Shown piece by piece: positions 22,682 to 34,859 of a stretch of DNA of 64,000 nucleotides. The DNA lies in the NCBI GenBank assembly GCA_029224185.1, contig CM055188.1, positions 13,503,497 to 13,567,496 of the forward strand, in the 5' to 3' direction. The notes beneath the pieces are model-generated. The model was not told the origin of the DNA, did no database searches, and worked only from the letters and a program-made list of their open reading frames with translations. Numbering within the stretch: the first letter of the stretch is position 1; each line of letters begins with the position of its first letter. The position numbers were made by a program, and so were the translations under genes. This DNA is from Karalla daura (Eukaryota; Chordata; Actinopteri; Chaetodontiformes; Leiognathidae).

Positions 22682-23470
22682 CAGAGGTGGGTAGAATAGT
22701 CAAAAATTGTACTCAGGTAAGAATACAGTTACTTTAGAATAATATGACTCAAGTAAAAGTAAAAGGTAGTTGCCCAAATAATTACTTGAGTAAGGGTAAA
22801 AAGTACTAAGTGAAAAAACTACTCAGTAGATATTGAGTGAAGGCTCTATCTTTTAATGTTAGACAGAACATCTCTTGAACAATAAATAACAATGAAATGA
22901 AACATCTCTACATGAAATAAAGCACATTTAATCTTTAATAACTTGAAACAATGGGCAGTTTGGCAGTTTTCCAAAAATAAAACGTGTGTGTGTGCGTGCG
23001 TGCATGTGTGTGTGTTTGTGTGTGAGACAAACTGAGTGTGTGTGTGTGTGTTGCCAAGGCTGTATTTTGCATTTATTTCTGGCACTACATCAAGACTATT
23101 GTCAGCCTATGAAGACAACCAAAAGAACATATCACAATGTGTTTCCTCAAGTTCGATGTTGAGCTCTTGTAAGTTGAAGTGTCCACTTGCTTGGGGAGAC
23201 ATCGCTGAACGTCACTATTAACTGCATTTGATTAGTGAAACGCAGCTACGTGACAGAGCCTCGAGGAAGTCTCTACAAAATAAAACAAGCACACCACGCA
23301 TCAGGAATCCTTAAAACAATGTTGTGAGTGACGAGTGGAATGTAACCCAATGTAACGGAGTAAAAGTAACTCTCCTTCTTCACAAATGTAGTCAAGTAAA
23401 AGTAAAAAGTATGCTGGATCAAAACTACTCAAGTAAATTTAGCAGAGTAAATGTAGCACGTTACTACCCG
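22682..23470. mobile_element. hAT-like non-autonomous DNA transposon
   Basis: The left end reads CAGAGGTGGGTAGAATAGTC, followed by the characteristic 'actcaagtaaaagtaaaag' sub-repeats (22725-22830). The right end (about 23340-23469) has inverted counterparts (gtcaagtaaaagtaaaaagt...gttactaccc) and stops just short of the expected ACCTCTG terminus, so the right terminal repeat is incomplete. The interior has no transposase frame and carries GT tracts near 22984-23050. These TACTCAAGTAAAAGTA motifs are typical of fish hAT-family ends. Confidence 0.78.
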
Positions 23471-23543
23471 GAAGAAAGCACCCCCATCTTCTCTGCTTGG
23501 AGCCAATGAAGCAGGAATATTTTTCAGATGATGTATGTGTGCA

Positions 23544-23545
23544 TA

Positions 23546-23580
<35 letters not shown>

Positions 23581-23584
23581 GTGT
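23544..23584. repeat. GT microsatellite
   Basis: About 41 bases of GT with AT interruptions, immediately before the plus-strand LINE. Confidence 0.95.
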
Positions 23585-23599
23585 GAATGTCAAGAACGT

Positions 23600-25740
23600 C
23601 ATTGATTGTAGCTGAGCTGAGATGCTGCAACATCAACATTGTTATTCTGAGTGAACAGAGGCTCTTTGACAAGTGGTCTCTAATGGAAAGGCCACTCTCC
23701 CATTGGACAACATCTGCACTATGTTAGACTAGCCATCAAGAACACACAGTTTTCAAGTCTCTCTGGAACACCTGTGGGTGTACGTGATGGACTCAAAGGA
23801 CTCTCTCCACCTGGTGTGTGTGTGCGCTGGCAGCCAGCACTGAGACCAAATATATTTTTGATCAGATACTGGATGAGTCTCTCATTTAGACTGAAGATGA
23901 CAAGGTCTTCTTGCTTGGGGACTATACTTGAAAGGCATACAGTAGGATTAGTCAGGCCATTCAAATGTCATGATGTTAGTCACCCTCTGTGCTGAGCACA
24001 ACCTGACCACTGTCAGCACTATCTTCAAGCAAAACACAAAGCACACGATATCGTAGCACAGACCCATAGACTCACATATTGGTGATGTAACACTGAGATC
24101 AGAGATATCCTCATAAACTGTGGGAGGTGCAGAATCCTGGGCAGACATCACATGATCATGATTTAAGTCCACATGAAGATGTGCATTTTCCAGTGTGGAA
24201 AATGCAGGATCAATATAAGAAAGCTGGGTCCACCTGGAAGATTCAGCAATAAGAAATATGTTTTGTCATAGCCTGATGAAGAAACTATGAAGCTAGAACT
24301 GCTAGCGGCGAGAAGGACGGAGACCAGCAATGGCTTGCTATCACAGCGGACCTTCAGTCCTGCATTACGCTGCAACCCAAACGATTGGCTACAGGAGCAA
24401 AAGTCAGCGAGACTGGTTCATTGAAAGAAAGAAAGAATGAATGAATAGAGGCTTTATTTTCAAAGGTGACTAATATATAACACGTTTAAAACACTTAGGT
24501 CAACACTACGATTTGCATGCTTGAAAAGGAGCATTAGAAGCATTAGAAGCATTAGCTTAGCTTATTACTGTAAGTTCTTCCCTTTTTCCACCTAGTAATT
24601 TAGCACTTGTTTAGCCTACTTCTTTTCTTTCTTCATTACATACTCCTAACACAAACAGACAATGATAACTTTGTTTTTTGTGTCAACTATACAAAACAAA
24701 TAAAATAAATAACAATTATATAAACAAAATGTGAGAACACTAGTGTTGGTCACACCCATCTCCTTCCCTCTTACCTGGTGAACACCATGTGTTTATTACT
24801 CAGACACCAGAGTTATTGAACAGCATGCACAAGGCACGCCAAGTACCCTAAAATATCTGTCACAGCCAGATGGCAGATAATTTGTTGAGAAGTGTGGAGG
24901 ACTCTGAGGACCATATCGTCTGCTGACTGAAATGTTTTGCATGACTTCCACAGTGTTGTCAAATCTATCTACAGCCCAAGACACCACTGTACCACCCCTC
25001 TGAACAAAGCAGATGTTTACAGAGTCTTGGAAGCCCAGAACAATATCCTGGTAATGTACTGTAGGCTGAACATTTTTACCTCGCTCTAATTCAGGAATCT
25101 GATGTAGACCACACCGTCCTAGATGACCTTGTTCTGATAATCTCAGTCACGTAGTAACTTCCGGAGGATCTGTGAGCTGTTCACTGCTTGGAGAACAACA
25201 AGGCTGCTGACACTGACAAAATCCCTGCAGAGCTGCTAAGGTGAGGAAGTACCTCCGTACATGAGTGTAACACCAGGACATCGCCAAAGTTTAGGCTGAT
25301 GAAAACATCCCACAGCAATTAAAATATGTCTTTCACCGCAAAGAAGACCAAAGTCGATGGGGTTGATGGATTAACAACGGGGTGTATCATTCCTTGCTGT
25401 TGTAGGGAAAGGTGCTGGACAATGTGGTTACAGAGTCAGATTAATAACATCATTCAGTTACCTGAATCGCAGGGCACCTTTAGAGAAGGGCGGGGTTACA
25501 GGCAATTCGATCTTCAACTGGGAACTTGAGTAAAAGTGATATAAACAATCTGGTGACCTGTTTACGGCTTTTGTTCATCTCTCACACAATGCAGAAACAT
25601 CGCTCTAGGGGCCAAACAGAGGAAGATTGCAGACTGCACCTGGCAGCAGGTTTATCCAGTGACGATCTATGTACTGGTGGTGGAAAGGACAGTCACAAGA
25701 CAGTGAAGAAGGCTCAGGAGAAATAAACCCACAGTTCCCA
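23600..25740 (+). mobile_element. APE-type LINE, endonuclease to reverse transcriptase, decayed
   Basis: Plus-strand remnant in which the domain order of a non-LTR element is still visible. The endonuclease part has EDDKVFLLGDY at 23893-23925 (cf. the LLGDFN block) and AEHNLTTVSTIFKQN from 23991. A linker DWF motif is at 24411-24419. The RT entry has KAADTDKIPAELL at 25200-25238 (cf. GTDGIPAE) and PESQGTFREGRGY at 25461-25499 (cf. LPESQCGFR). Many stops, frameshifts and inserted AT-rich stretches (about 24430-24760) separate them. Similar to RTE/CR1-type elements; the clade is not firm. Inactive. Confidence 0.8.
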
Positions 25741-25875
25741 GAAACACCAATGCCACAACCACATACTGTCTACATTTCCAACGTCATAAAGAATCTGTGG
25801 ATCCAGGATAGCAATAGTCACTGAAGAACACGGGCATCATCTTTGGATTTGTCGGAAAACCACAAGAAAACACAA

Positions 25876-25921
25876 TGTGTGTGTGCGTGTGTGTCTGTGT
25901 GCCTGTGTGTGTGTGTGTGTG
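25876..25921. repeat. Imperfect GT microsatellite
   Basis: GT with GC and CT interruptions, about 46 bases. Confidence 0.93.
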
Positions 25922-26003
25922 ACTGTAAATCCATCAGTACTGCAGTAGAACTTCATCCAGTTTTATCCTGGCAAATATCTGTGTGTCCTTGACCTCACAG
26001 CTC

Positions 26004-26007
<4 letters not shown>

Positions 26008-26046
<39 letters not shown>

Positions 26047-26072
26047 CTCTCTCTCTCTCTCTGTTTGTGTGT

Positions 26073-26112
<40 letters not shown>
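26008..26112. repeat. Compound (CT)n(GT)n microsatellite
   Basis: CT run 26008-26042, a second CT run 26046-26062, then GT from about 26064 to 26112. Frames across it are Arg-Glu/Ser-Leu/Cys-Val repeats and are not genes. Confidence 0.97.
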
Positions 26113-26113
<1 letters not shown>

Positions 26114-26866
26114 CTGCTCTGTTTTGGACACTGTTCCAAAAATGACAAAGCCTCAAGTGTTGATGCTGTGACTGCTGGCTGCATCTGTATGGACAGCTAC
26201 ATTCTGAATACTGACCTTGTTCTAAATGAGATAATAACTGCATTATGGCATTTACATGAATTACCTACCAAATATCCTTTTTATTCACATTTACCTGCTT
26301 GACAGTACTGTATAAGTTATGCCTGATGATGGCACATTTTGTTCATTAAAATATAGCTCATGATGGAAATACAGGAGACTAGAAGGGCCCTGGTCACTAA
26401 TGTTATTGTGCTTTTTTGCAACACACTATCTGCTTCAATCGATTTTCTACCTCATCTCAAAAAGCATCATTCTCAGAACCCACCACAACTACCAAATGTG
26501 TTGCAAGACACTGTGACATGTATTCAAGATTTTTTTTTTTTTACGAATAGGCTCTTTACATAAGTCCATGTCTTTATTTTCCATTTATCATAATGAAAAT
26601 CACAAAATCATATAATCATAAAAAAATAACCAAAAAATGAGAGGAGGAGATGAAGAACCTCTGAGAGACCATGGGTCACGCACATGCACGTTCACAAAAA
26701 TTAAGACGAGCCCTTAATACAAGTTCAAAGCACCAAGTGAGTCACATGCACACACAAACAAATACACACACGGCTGAGTGGGTCATAATTCAACTTCATG
26801 ACACCAACAATCATGCTCATCACACTGACATCAGTATGATATATACTGCACGCATGCACGCACGCA
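26113..26866. other. Non-coding stretch, no gene seen
   Basis: AT-rich, with a T12 run near 26530. No gene or recognised repeat. Confidence 0.6.
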
Positions 26867-26867
26867 T

Positions 26868-26911
<44 letters not shown>
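26867..26911. repeat. (CA)21 microsatellite
   Basis: Pure CA from 26869 to 26910, preceded by CGCATGCA alternations which extend the Z-prone alternating purine-pyrimidine tract leftward to about 26848. Confidence 0.96.
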
Positions 26912-26912
<1 letters not shown>

Positions 26913-27680
26913 ACACACATACACACTCAGTGCCCAGTCAGGTAGTCCCATCTTGTTTTTCCTCTCCCTGAGACGCACTGTTCTGGAAGACAGCGTGTTT
27001 ATAATCTTGTGAATAATGTTTGCTGGGTCAGATAAAAGCAGCCCAGAGGACAAAATTTTCTCACATTTGTTGGATTATTTAACCTTCAGTGAGTGGACTG
27101 AGGTCACTTGGGGACAAAATTCATACAGAGACAATAATGTAGGGAAGCTGAACATTTCTTCCAGCTCTTATTAAAGTGCTTTGACCATTTCACATTTGTC
27201 CCATTGTCTGTTTCCTCTGGTGTGGTCTATTTTTATACTGTTGTAGGCGCTGGTTTGCCTTTGTCTCTTACTTGTAGAGAAAATTGTATGTCCTGCAGAG
27301 AAACCTGCAGCGGAGAACTCTGTTCCTATAGTTCCTAGACCTGATTCTTCACAGTTTTAGCATTAAATTGGACATTTCTAGCCTCACTTGTTCTGTACAG
27401 TCTGAGGTTTATTAGTTATTATGTTGTTGTTTTGTTTTGTTTTTTGCACATCCAGCAAAAAGCCAATTTTTGCTTTGGTTGTTGTCACAGACACTGCAAT
27501 TCCTCAAAACTACTTATAACTATCCTGGAAACGAGGCTTGGTCCCCGGCTGCGACCCAGTCATACTCAGGCTGAAGGATTTGGTCTCTCTAAGCCAGTTT
27601 GCAGGTCTGTCATGGTCTCTACGAATCTCTGGCTCCACCGGCGCCGTCTTGTTTTTTCGCAGCTCCCTGATGACATCCTA
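26912..27680. other. Non-coding stretch, no gene seen
   Basis: Unique-looking AT-leaning DNA with poly-T/GTTTT words near 27420-27445. No gene recognised. Confidence 0.55.
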
Positions 27681-28205
27681 CCTCCCTCCCCTTCTACTCC
27701 CCTCATCTTCCTCCCTCATTTTCTGGTGTGTTTTGTCTCCCCTGCTCCCTCTCCCTGCATTTCTACCTCTTGAGTCATTCATTGCTGCGATTACCCACAC
27801 TCCCTTGCTTTCTTCCCCTCTCCTTGCCTAAACCTGTCTTGTCCTCCCTTAGTCCCTTGTGAGCCTGTAGTCCTTCACCTCAATCCCTGCCCTGCATCTT
27901 CCTCCTCTCTGGCTCTAAGCCTCCATCATTTCCCTTGTGCCACCACTCCAACACCCCCCAGCACACACCCATAGAGGTCTGTCCACCCCCCCCCCCCCCC
28001 CCCCCCTCATCACGACTTCATTGTTTCACCTCACCCCTCTTTATCGATCCTCCGCTAACCTATTATCATCTTGTCTCACTCTTCATCCTCTTTGTTTCTG
28101 CTTTTATTCTTCCCCCATGAGCTTCCCCTTCGCTTTTCGTTTTTTCCCCTCCATCTCTTCCCCTCACTCTGTGCCTCTCTCTTTTTACCCCCATTTCTGT
28201 GAGTC
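27681..28205. repeat. Pyrimidine-rich tract with a C21 run
   Basis: Strongly C/T-biased plus strand for about 520 bases (cctccctccccttctactcc and similar), including 21 consecutive C at 27986-28006. It explains the Pro/Ser/Leu/Phe-rich frames here, none of which should be called as genes. Mirror-image in composition to the purine tract at 34.86-35.65 kb. Confidence 0.85.
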
Positions 28206-30984
28206 ACGGCAGTGAGTGCCACATTAATAATGTATGCCATCTCTAATCTTAACTTGTAAATAGTTAATCAGGGGCAGAGCTGGGTGACACTTCCTTCTTG
28301 CCCTGGATCTACTGCCCCTGTGATTCTCTTCCTCTGTAATGTAACTTGCCCTCCTGCCCTCCTGACACTTGTTTCTGCTGTTCACTCTGCACATGTTCAG
28401 GATTTCATTTCCACTTGTATCCAACATAATTTAATTGCTGATATAGTTTATTACTCTAGATTTTTCTTATGAACCTGCTCTGCCACAGTAATGACTTCCT
28501 GTCTGTCACTGGTGTAGATGCAACCAAAATATCAGTCATATAGTTGTTAATAATTCAGTCAACAGTTTCTATTTCCTGTAAAAGCAAAGGAGTCTTAAAT
28601 AAATAAAAATTATAACATCGCTAAGAATCCAATTTGTCGTTTTGGGGCAAAAATCTCTCTGACAAGGCCGATGTAAAACCATGCATCACTGCAATCAATC
28701 AAAATACAGTGTGAACAAAGTGGAAGAGAAATGTTGAGGAAAGTGGAAAGTTTAAATGTACAAATGATTTGGAAAAAGCAAAGATTCTCATCATTATTGC
28801 AGCACTGCCTCAATCCTTCTGCCTACTGTGGTAAGATATAAAAGGCAGTGAGAGGGAGGAAAAGTGTCACATCCTTAAAGTAAACTGCAGCTAAAATCAC
28901 TGAGATTTCCCTACGCAGAATTAGTCAGCCGTCGGGGAACATTAGTCTTCACCAAAGCACCAGGATTGATCCAGAATCATTGCAGATCTCTGCACTATCA
29001 CCAGCCATGAGAGACATCGACGCCACCACCATCCATGTTCAGTCAAGTGCGCATTACCAGCTTGCTCTGAGCCTTTCACATCCCACCAAAGGGCGAAGGA
29101 AGCTAAATATGTAGAAACAATAATGTTAATGCAGCAGTGGGTGAAAGAGAAAACACAGCTGGAGGGAGAGACTGGGTTCACAGAATCAAACAAACTGCTT
29201 CGAAGAGAAGTTTCTTTCATAAAATTACTGAGGCTTTTATGCTGCCACTCATGTCCCTCCCATCTCTGTTTCTGCAGCTCCTATTTTTCAGGGTGTGTCA
29301 GCATGGGTTGAATCACCCATTTTGTCAGCATGTCGGCTGCATCTGTAAATCTATTTGTCTCAATCTTGCTCCGTTTTCCACCTCTCGCTCTCATGAATTC
29401 AAATCTAAATATATTTCACTGCCACCAGAGGATAGAAAACCTGTTGAGACTCCATGTTTCTCCATTTGCTCGTCAGAAGATCCACCTGTCGGCTGCAACA
29501 GCACATGCAACTCAAGGAGGGTGAAGCAGAGGGACTAAATGAGTAAGATGCTCAAAATAACAACCACCCACATCAATCAAACAGTGAATTAACTAAAGAT
29601 TTCCTCATAAGTTTGTGGCCATTTTTCTCTGGAGATCAACTTTTGTTTTTGTTTTTATAGATAATTCATTATTTCTGGGAAGAAAATTATTGTTCAAAGT
29701 AAAACATGCATATACAGGGTCTCTCCGCTAAGATTAGCATGAATATTTAATGTCTCAACTGACAAATATGTTCCGATAGGGTAAGTGTGTAAAAATTGTA
29801 AAACCCCACATTAGGCTTTAGTTTGCATCTAAATAACTATCTGAACTGTAGACGGAGTAGACAGTGTTGATGTAAACCTACGTAGCTGGGGTGTTCATGA
29901 AATGAAACTTACATTGAAATTCTGCTTGTATGTTACCAAAGCCCAACATTAAGCAACTCTTTGCCAAAAGGAAATGGACGGACTTTTTCAAACAAAGCTA
30001 GGAAGCATCTTTAAACAAGGCAAATGATATAAGAATGACTGAAAATCTCATCTATCCTGCAATAGATGAGCAACTAATTGTCAGAGTAAGAGCTGAAGAG
30101 TTCTTCTTGTCACATTGTACACAAAACTGTAATTTTTTCTTACAGTCAATGGTGTATGCAGGAGTTTTCTAAGGAGCACATTATTAAATGGAAATAAACT
30201 AGTTTCATGTGCATCAAGTATAAAAAAGGTGATCACTGATTATTCAAAACTTAATTCAGACATCTGAAAAACAAAATCTGAGCAGTGGAAAAGTAGTAGA
30301 AGTCAAAGTGTAAAACCATTCAATAAAATAAAAGTTTATACAGCATTCATATTCATATCAAAGTTCTTATGGCAGAGTCAGAAAAACAACAACAACCTGC
30401 AATTCATGAATTTAATTTAATTTAGTCTCCTCATCTTCTCGTATCTGTCTCGCTCACTTTATTTATCTCACTGGTCTGAGATCAGTCCCCACTGCTGTGT
30501 TACATTTTCACATGATCAACAGCGGTCTTTCAAACAGCTTCATTCAATGTATGGACAGTGGGGTTTTATGCTTTGCACAAATGAGGTAGCATATTCCTGA
30601 CTCTATGTCTATTCAGTCATTTATGGCTTTGAGACTGAAATAATGTAATTGTTTAAACTGATTGACCATTCAACCATCCTTGCTTTATTATACTGATCTT
30701 TTTTTTTATTGTGCTACACTTATAGCGAGGTCTTAAGATGCAATAAAATAAATCTGAAGTTAAAAGTAACATCTTTGTGTAAGTGTTGTGAGTGTGTAAG
30801 TGTGAGGTAATGAGTGGAGTAATTGACAGTCTGTGTGATCTGAAATTGCTTTAAAACTTAAATAATATTTGCCCTGAATTTTCCCCATCAGTAATATCAG
30901 TCAGAGCACAACGTTTAAAAGCCATCCATCATCTTACTTGCTTTTTACTGTCATGGTAGTCTGCTGGTGCCTGCTGCACACCCT
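28206..30984. other. Non-coding stretch, no gene seen
   Basis: About 2.8 kb. The 133- and 92-codon frames at 29.0-29.5 kb have no domain. 29700-30130 is compositionally homogeneous and might be a decayed mobile element, but I recognise no family. Becomes AT-rich at 30150-30730. Confidence 0.5.
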
Positions 30985-31190
30985 GTGCAAATTGCCAGTA
31001 CATCTCAGGGAACACACACAGTTCACCCCTACGCTTACACATGGTTGCACCTTAACCGTAGTGTGTGGTTTTGGTCTGTGGGGGGAAAATCTAAGTATCT
31101 GGACAAAACCCAGAGGGACTCCAGCAGAACATACAGATGCCACATTGTTGAGAGAGGCCCCCACTACACTGTTAAGGTACAGTAAAAAGT
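30985..31190 (-). mobile_element. Teleost interspersed repeat, copy 4
   Basis: The complement carries the blocks for '...acatgcagactccacacaga' and 'gtactcgggtttcctcccac' (plus text ctgtggggggaaaatctaag, ggactccagcagaacataca) and the 'gggcaattt' block (plus text caaattgccagtacatctca). Opposite in orientation to copy 5, which starts about 715 bases to the right. Confidence 0.65.
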
Positions 31191-31896
31191 GGGTAAGATG
31201 GTGAATGGGTGGAGGGTTCTTCACTGGAGTTGTTGGGTTGTTTTGACTCGAATCACATTTTAGGAGGAGAAACCATCACTGAACCAGAGAGAGGTCGACT
31301 TTGTCTATGAAGAAATCAAACCTGTTTGATCAGCATCACTTCATGGGAGCCTCACAGACAAGGTCGATTCTTGGGAGATGGAAACACAGGGGGTTTAAAC
31401 TGGGGCAAATAAAACTGCTGACATCAGTCATCATAGTAAGTGTTGTAGATGACACCCAACTTCAGTCTGACTTTGCAGAGAGTCTATTTTAATGCTGTGA
31501 TAGTGATAGTGCTGTTGGAGAAGCATCTCATTGTCTTCACAGTGAGGTGTAAATGCAAGTTCATTGACTATCTCATGGTAAATTACGATAATACTTACAT
31601 AAAGCGTCTTTGTGAGGAAGTTTAATTGTGGTCATTTAACGTGTTGCAGAATTTTAAACATAAGCACATAAATGCATAGATAAATACACAAGGTAAAATG
31701 ATTCCTATTTCCACATTTTCACATTTTGTCTGTGGTGACCCGTGTCTGCTGCAGGTGAAGGATTCACCAAGAAAAGAGCCTCGTGGGCTGAACTTGATTT
31801 TGCTTTGATTGTAATACTTAAATTGTAAGGAGAAGCTTTAACAAAACAGAGCAGTGGGGTCATGGCGGTATGTGTGGAAAACACAGAGCGGCAGAG

Positions 31897-32080
31897 AGAC
31901 CAAAGTCTGTGGGCCACATGGTGGTGCAGTGGTTTGTGCTGTTGCTGAACATTTTCTTTACTAGTGTGTGTGTTTAGGTTGATTGGAGACTCTAAGTTGC
32001 TCCCAGATGTGAATGGTGTGTGTGTCCTGTGTTGGTAACTTGTCTGGGGTGTATTTCCTGTCCTCACCCTAAAGCACAAG
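31897..32080 (+). mobile_element. Teleost interspersed repeat, copy 5
   Basis: The best-preserved copy. Blocks run in order: ggccacatggtggtgcagtg, tgtttaggttgattggagac, tctaagttgctcccagatgt and the tail aacttgtctggggtgtattt. It has an internal deletion between the first and second blocks. It forms a widely spaced inverted pair with copy 4. Confidence 0.78.
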
Positions 32081-32839
32081 AGTGACTGAAATAATGGCTA
32101 AACATCCACACCTTCCTGGTTTTTCAAATTTATATCTGGGCAATTAAATCATACTGGAGGCTCCAGCATTAGTGGACATTCATTGGATATTGTTTTATAT
32201 TCAACCTGAAAGTTTGAGTGGACAGCAGTGGTGCCTCCCGTTCTGCCCTGAACCTGCACCTCTGTGACGAGTTTGTGTGTTTTCCAATTTTTATGAAACA
32301 GTAAAACAAACACAACAATAACACATCTTCAGTCCCTCATTACAGACTCAATACAACAGACTGTGAAACCTAAACCCTTTTCCCAAGGAAGTGGATAGAT
32401 ATAGATAAAAACTTTACAGCATATGTTCTCTTGCTTTTCTGAAGACAGTTTTCTGGAAAGACAGATATGTGAGGTCAGAGAGAGATTAAAGGGAGTTGAT
32501 TCTGTGGTATGTGGATAATTTCTGCAGAGGGTCAGAGCCACACGTTCACCTGCAAGTCATGTTGAGCAGTTTGTGTGCTCTCCTTCATCTCTGCTGTCAT
32601 GCAAATAAAGTGAAAGAACAGAGGTTACATCCTCAGTGAACACCTTGTGTCTCACACACATACTGTTGAAATGCACACGCACACACATCAAGATGCAAAG
32701 ACACACTTGCAGAAACAGTATGAGGACGATGTCAATGTTTAACACAGTAGTGAACACACAGCAATACACATTTGCTTTGCTAAGCACAAATACACATGAA
32801 TCCACAGTCACACTACCTAGACACACGCAAAACCTTGCA
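32081..32839. other. Non-coding stretch, no gene seen
   Basis: AT-rich; CA-rich words scattered after 32650. No gene recognised. Confidence 0.55.
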
Positions 32840-32905
32840 TGCACGCACACACACGTACACACACACGTACACACACACACACACACAGGCACACACACAT
32901 CCTTG
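32822..32905. repeat. Imperfect CA tract with ACGT interruptions
   Basis: CA repeats interrupted by GC and GT units (cacacacgtacacacacacg), about 80 bases. Confidence 0.9.
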
Positions 32906-34859
32906 TGCACACACAAATGTGCAAAGCAAAGATGCTTCTGACTGTGTTAAACAAGCTCTTAAATCATCTTTGCCAAACGGAGGGATTGGAGAAAAGAGAG
33001 AGACAGCAGAGAGCAGGAAGCGATTTCCCTTGCAGGCAGAACGCCATAATAAGAGCATTGTTTTTCAAAGTGAAAACCTTGAATCCAAGTCATCTCCCCG
33101 GAGATGCAAGAGGCTTATTCCTCTTCGCTATTTGCAATTTCAAATGCGTTTTTATGAATGTGAATGTGTCTATGTGCAACTGTGTAAAATATGCATACAG
33201 GATTCTTGGAGAAAGAGAAGCATAGACAGAGATGGAAGCAAGGGACCACTGAGGAGAGGGCGATGGGGGAAAAAATATGCAATTATATTCTCTGCTTCAT
33301 TTTAATGAAGTGCAAAAGTAATTCCCTCATGAAAGCTGTGGTAATTGCCCAAACAGTCTTATTATGTGACAATCATACTTAGAACAAAATGCCAACTGAA
33401 ACTGCAAGGGATTTCCAAACATGAGGAGGCCTGACAAGTTGAGATAATTAAAATAATTTTTTTTCTTTTTCATTTTTAGGAACAGAGCTACTCTCCTCTC
33501 TGTGTGCTTGTGTCAGGATGTCGGGATGTCCTAACTCCTCCCTAGGAAATTGAACAGCTGCAGATTTGGCTCTATTTCCCAAACAGATGACACGAGACTG
33601 TGCTGCACACACAATATAATCTGCCTGACCGAATTCTAATCTGAACATAAGGATGACGATCTATTATTTGGATATTTTTTTCTTGTAAAATTTGATATGA
33701 AGCAGCTTTACTGAGTAGAGTCCCAGCATTTAAATAGATGTGACAAACCCGGGTTTGATTTTCAAATCCTCGGCTTTGTGTTCTTGCAACACTTGAAGAA
33801 ATAATCCACCCCTGAATACTCATAAAATGCTATGCATCAGCAGTTTCAAATGGAGTCTTGAGCTGTTTTTCTGAGCAACTTTTTCAGGGTGCAATCTCTT
33901 CCTAACCTGCTTCACTAATTCAGTTTGTGATTTCCTCCATTTCTTTCTCTCCCATTCCTGGTAGCGGACCTGTCGAGTCGAGAGAGCAATTACTGATCGT
34001 GATTAATCGTAACAGAGAGATTATTCTAGTCCCATTGTACTGCTTACCTCAAACCATCTCATGACAGCAATGAATTTGAATTCTGCTCTGCTGTAGAGGA
34101 ATGAATTGCTCCTCTCCTGCATCTCCTGATTTCACCATCCAATGCACCTTTTATCCAAAGGTGCTAAAATGAAACTGTCGTGCTTTAATGCATTTTGAGA
34201 ACCAAAATGCAAAAGATTGTGCATTTATGTAACATTTTCAAACCAAAATACAAAAAGATCACAGCAATGGCCCAGAAGTGTGTGTGTGTGCGTGTGTGTT
34301 TGTCACCTTAGGTGATGATGAGCAGGTTAATACTGATGAAATGATTGATGAACTTGTGTGATGTTGCTGGAACAAATACTCGCAGAGAAGATTAAAGTGT
34401 GTGTTTGAAGTTAAAAACAATGATGCACCTGTTTGAAGAACATGCAAATTATGAGGCATGGATGATATTAGGTTATTGTTTTAACTCTTCACCATCTGCA
34501 CAAAGTTTGAAGTTGTTCCAACACCAAACAAAATATCTTCAAATCCACCCTGATTATCATCTCTGTGACTCAGCCGAGCTCTGGTTATATAAATGTCATT
34601 GTCATGCTGATGTTAATTCACAGGGGAGAGCTCCCAAATCTTTGTTTCGTTCTTTGATCAGCAAAGACTTTGGTTCAGTGTGTTTATTAACTTTACCTAG
34701 CTCTGATTTCCCCCTAGTGTCCCACACGCTTAAGCGGTGTAATTGCAATACTGGTTAACAATTGTGTGCTCCATTTGAAGCTCTGTTTTCCTCTGGGTGG
34801 GGTTGCTGCAGCCACATAGGATGTTGTAAAGGAATGATGAGGAGATGCTGTTAGGAAAA
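32906..34859. other. Non-coding stretch with conserved-element-like blocks
   Basis: No gene seen. 33240-33370 (aatatgcaattatattctct, gtaattgccc) and 33960-34130 (gagcaattactgatcgtgat, gattaatcgt) combine homeobox-type TAAT/ATTA words with balanced composition and no repeats, as in vertebrate conserved non-coding elements. This is only a compositional impression. A short GT run lies at about 34278-34300. Confidence 0.4.

Noticed and set aside
24531..24556. Three spaced units of gcattagaa as a possible CRISPR-like or iteron array
   Set aside because: Units are about 10 bases, adjacent and without spacers; a minor tandem duplication inside the decayed LINE region.
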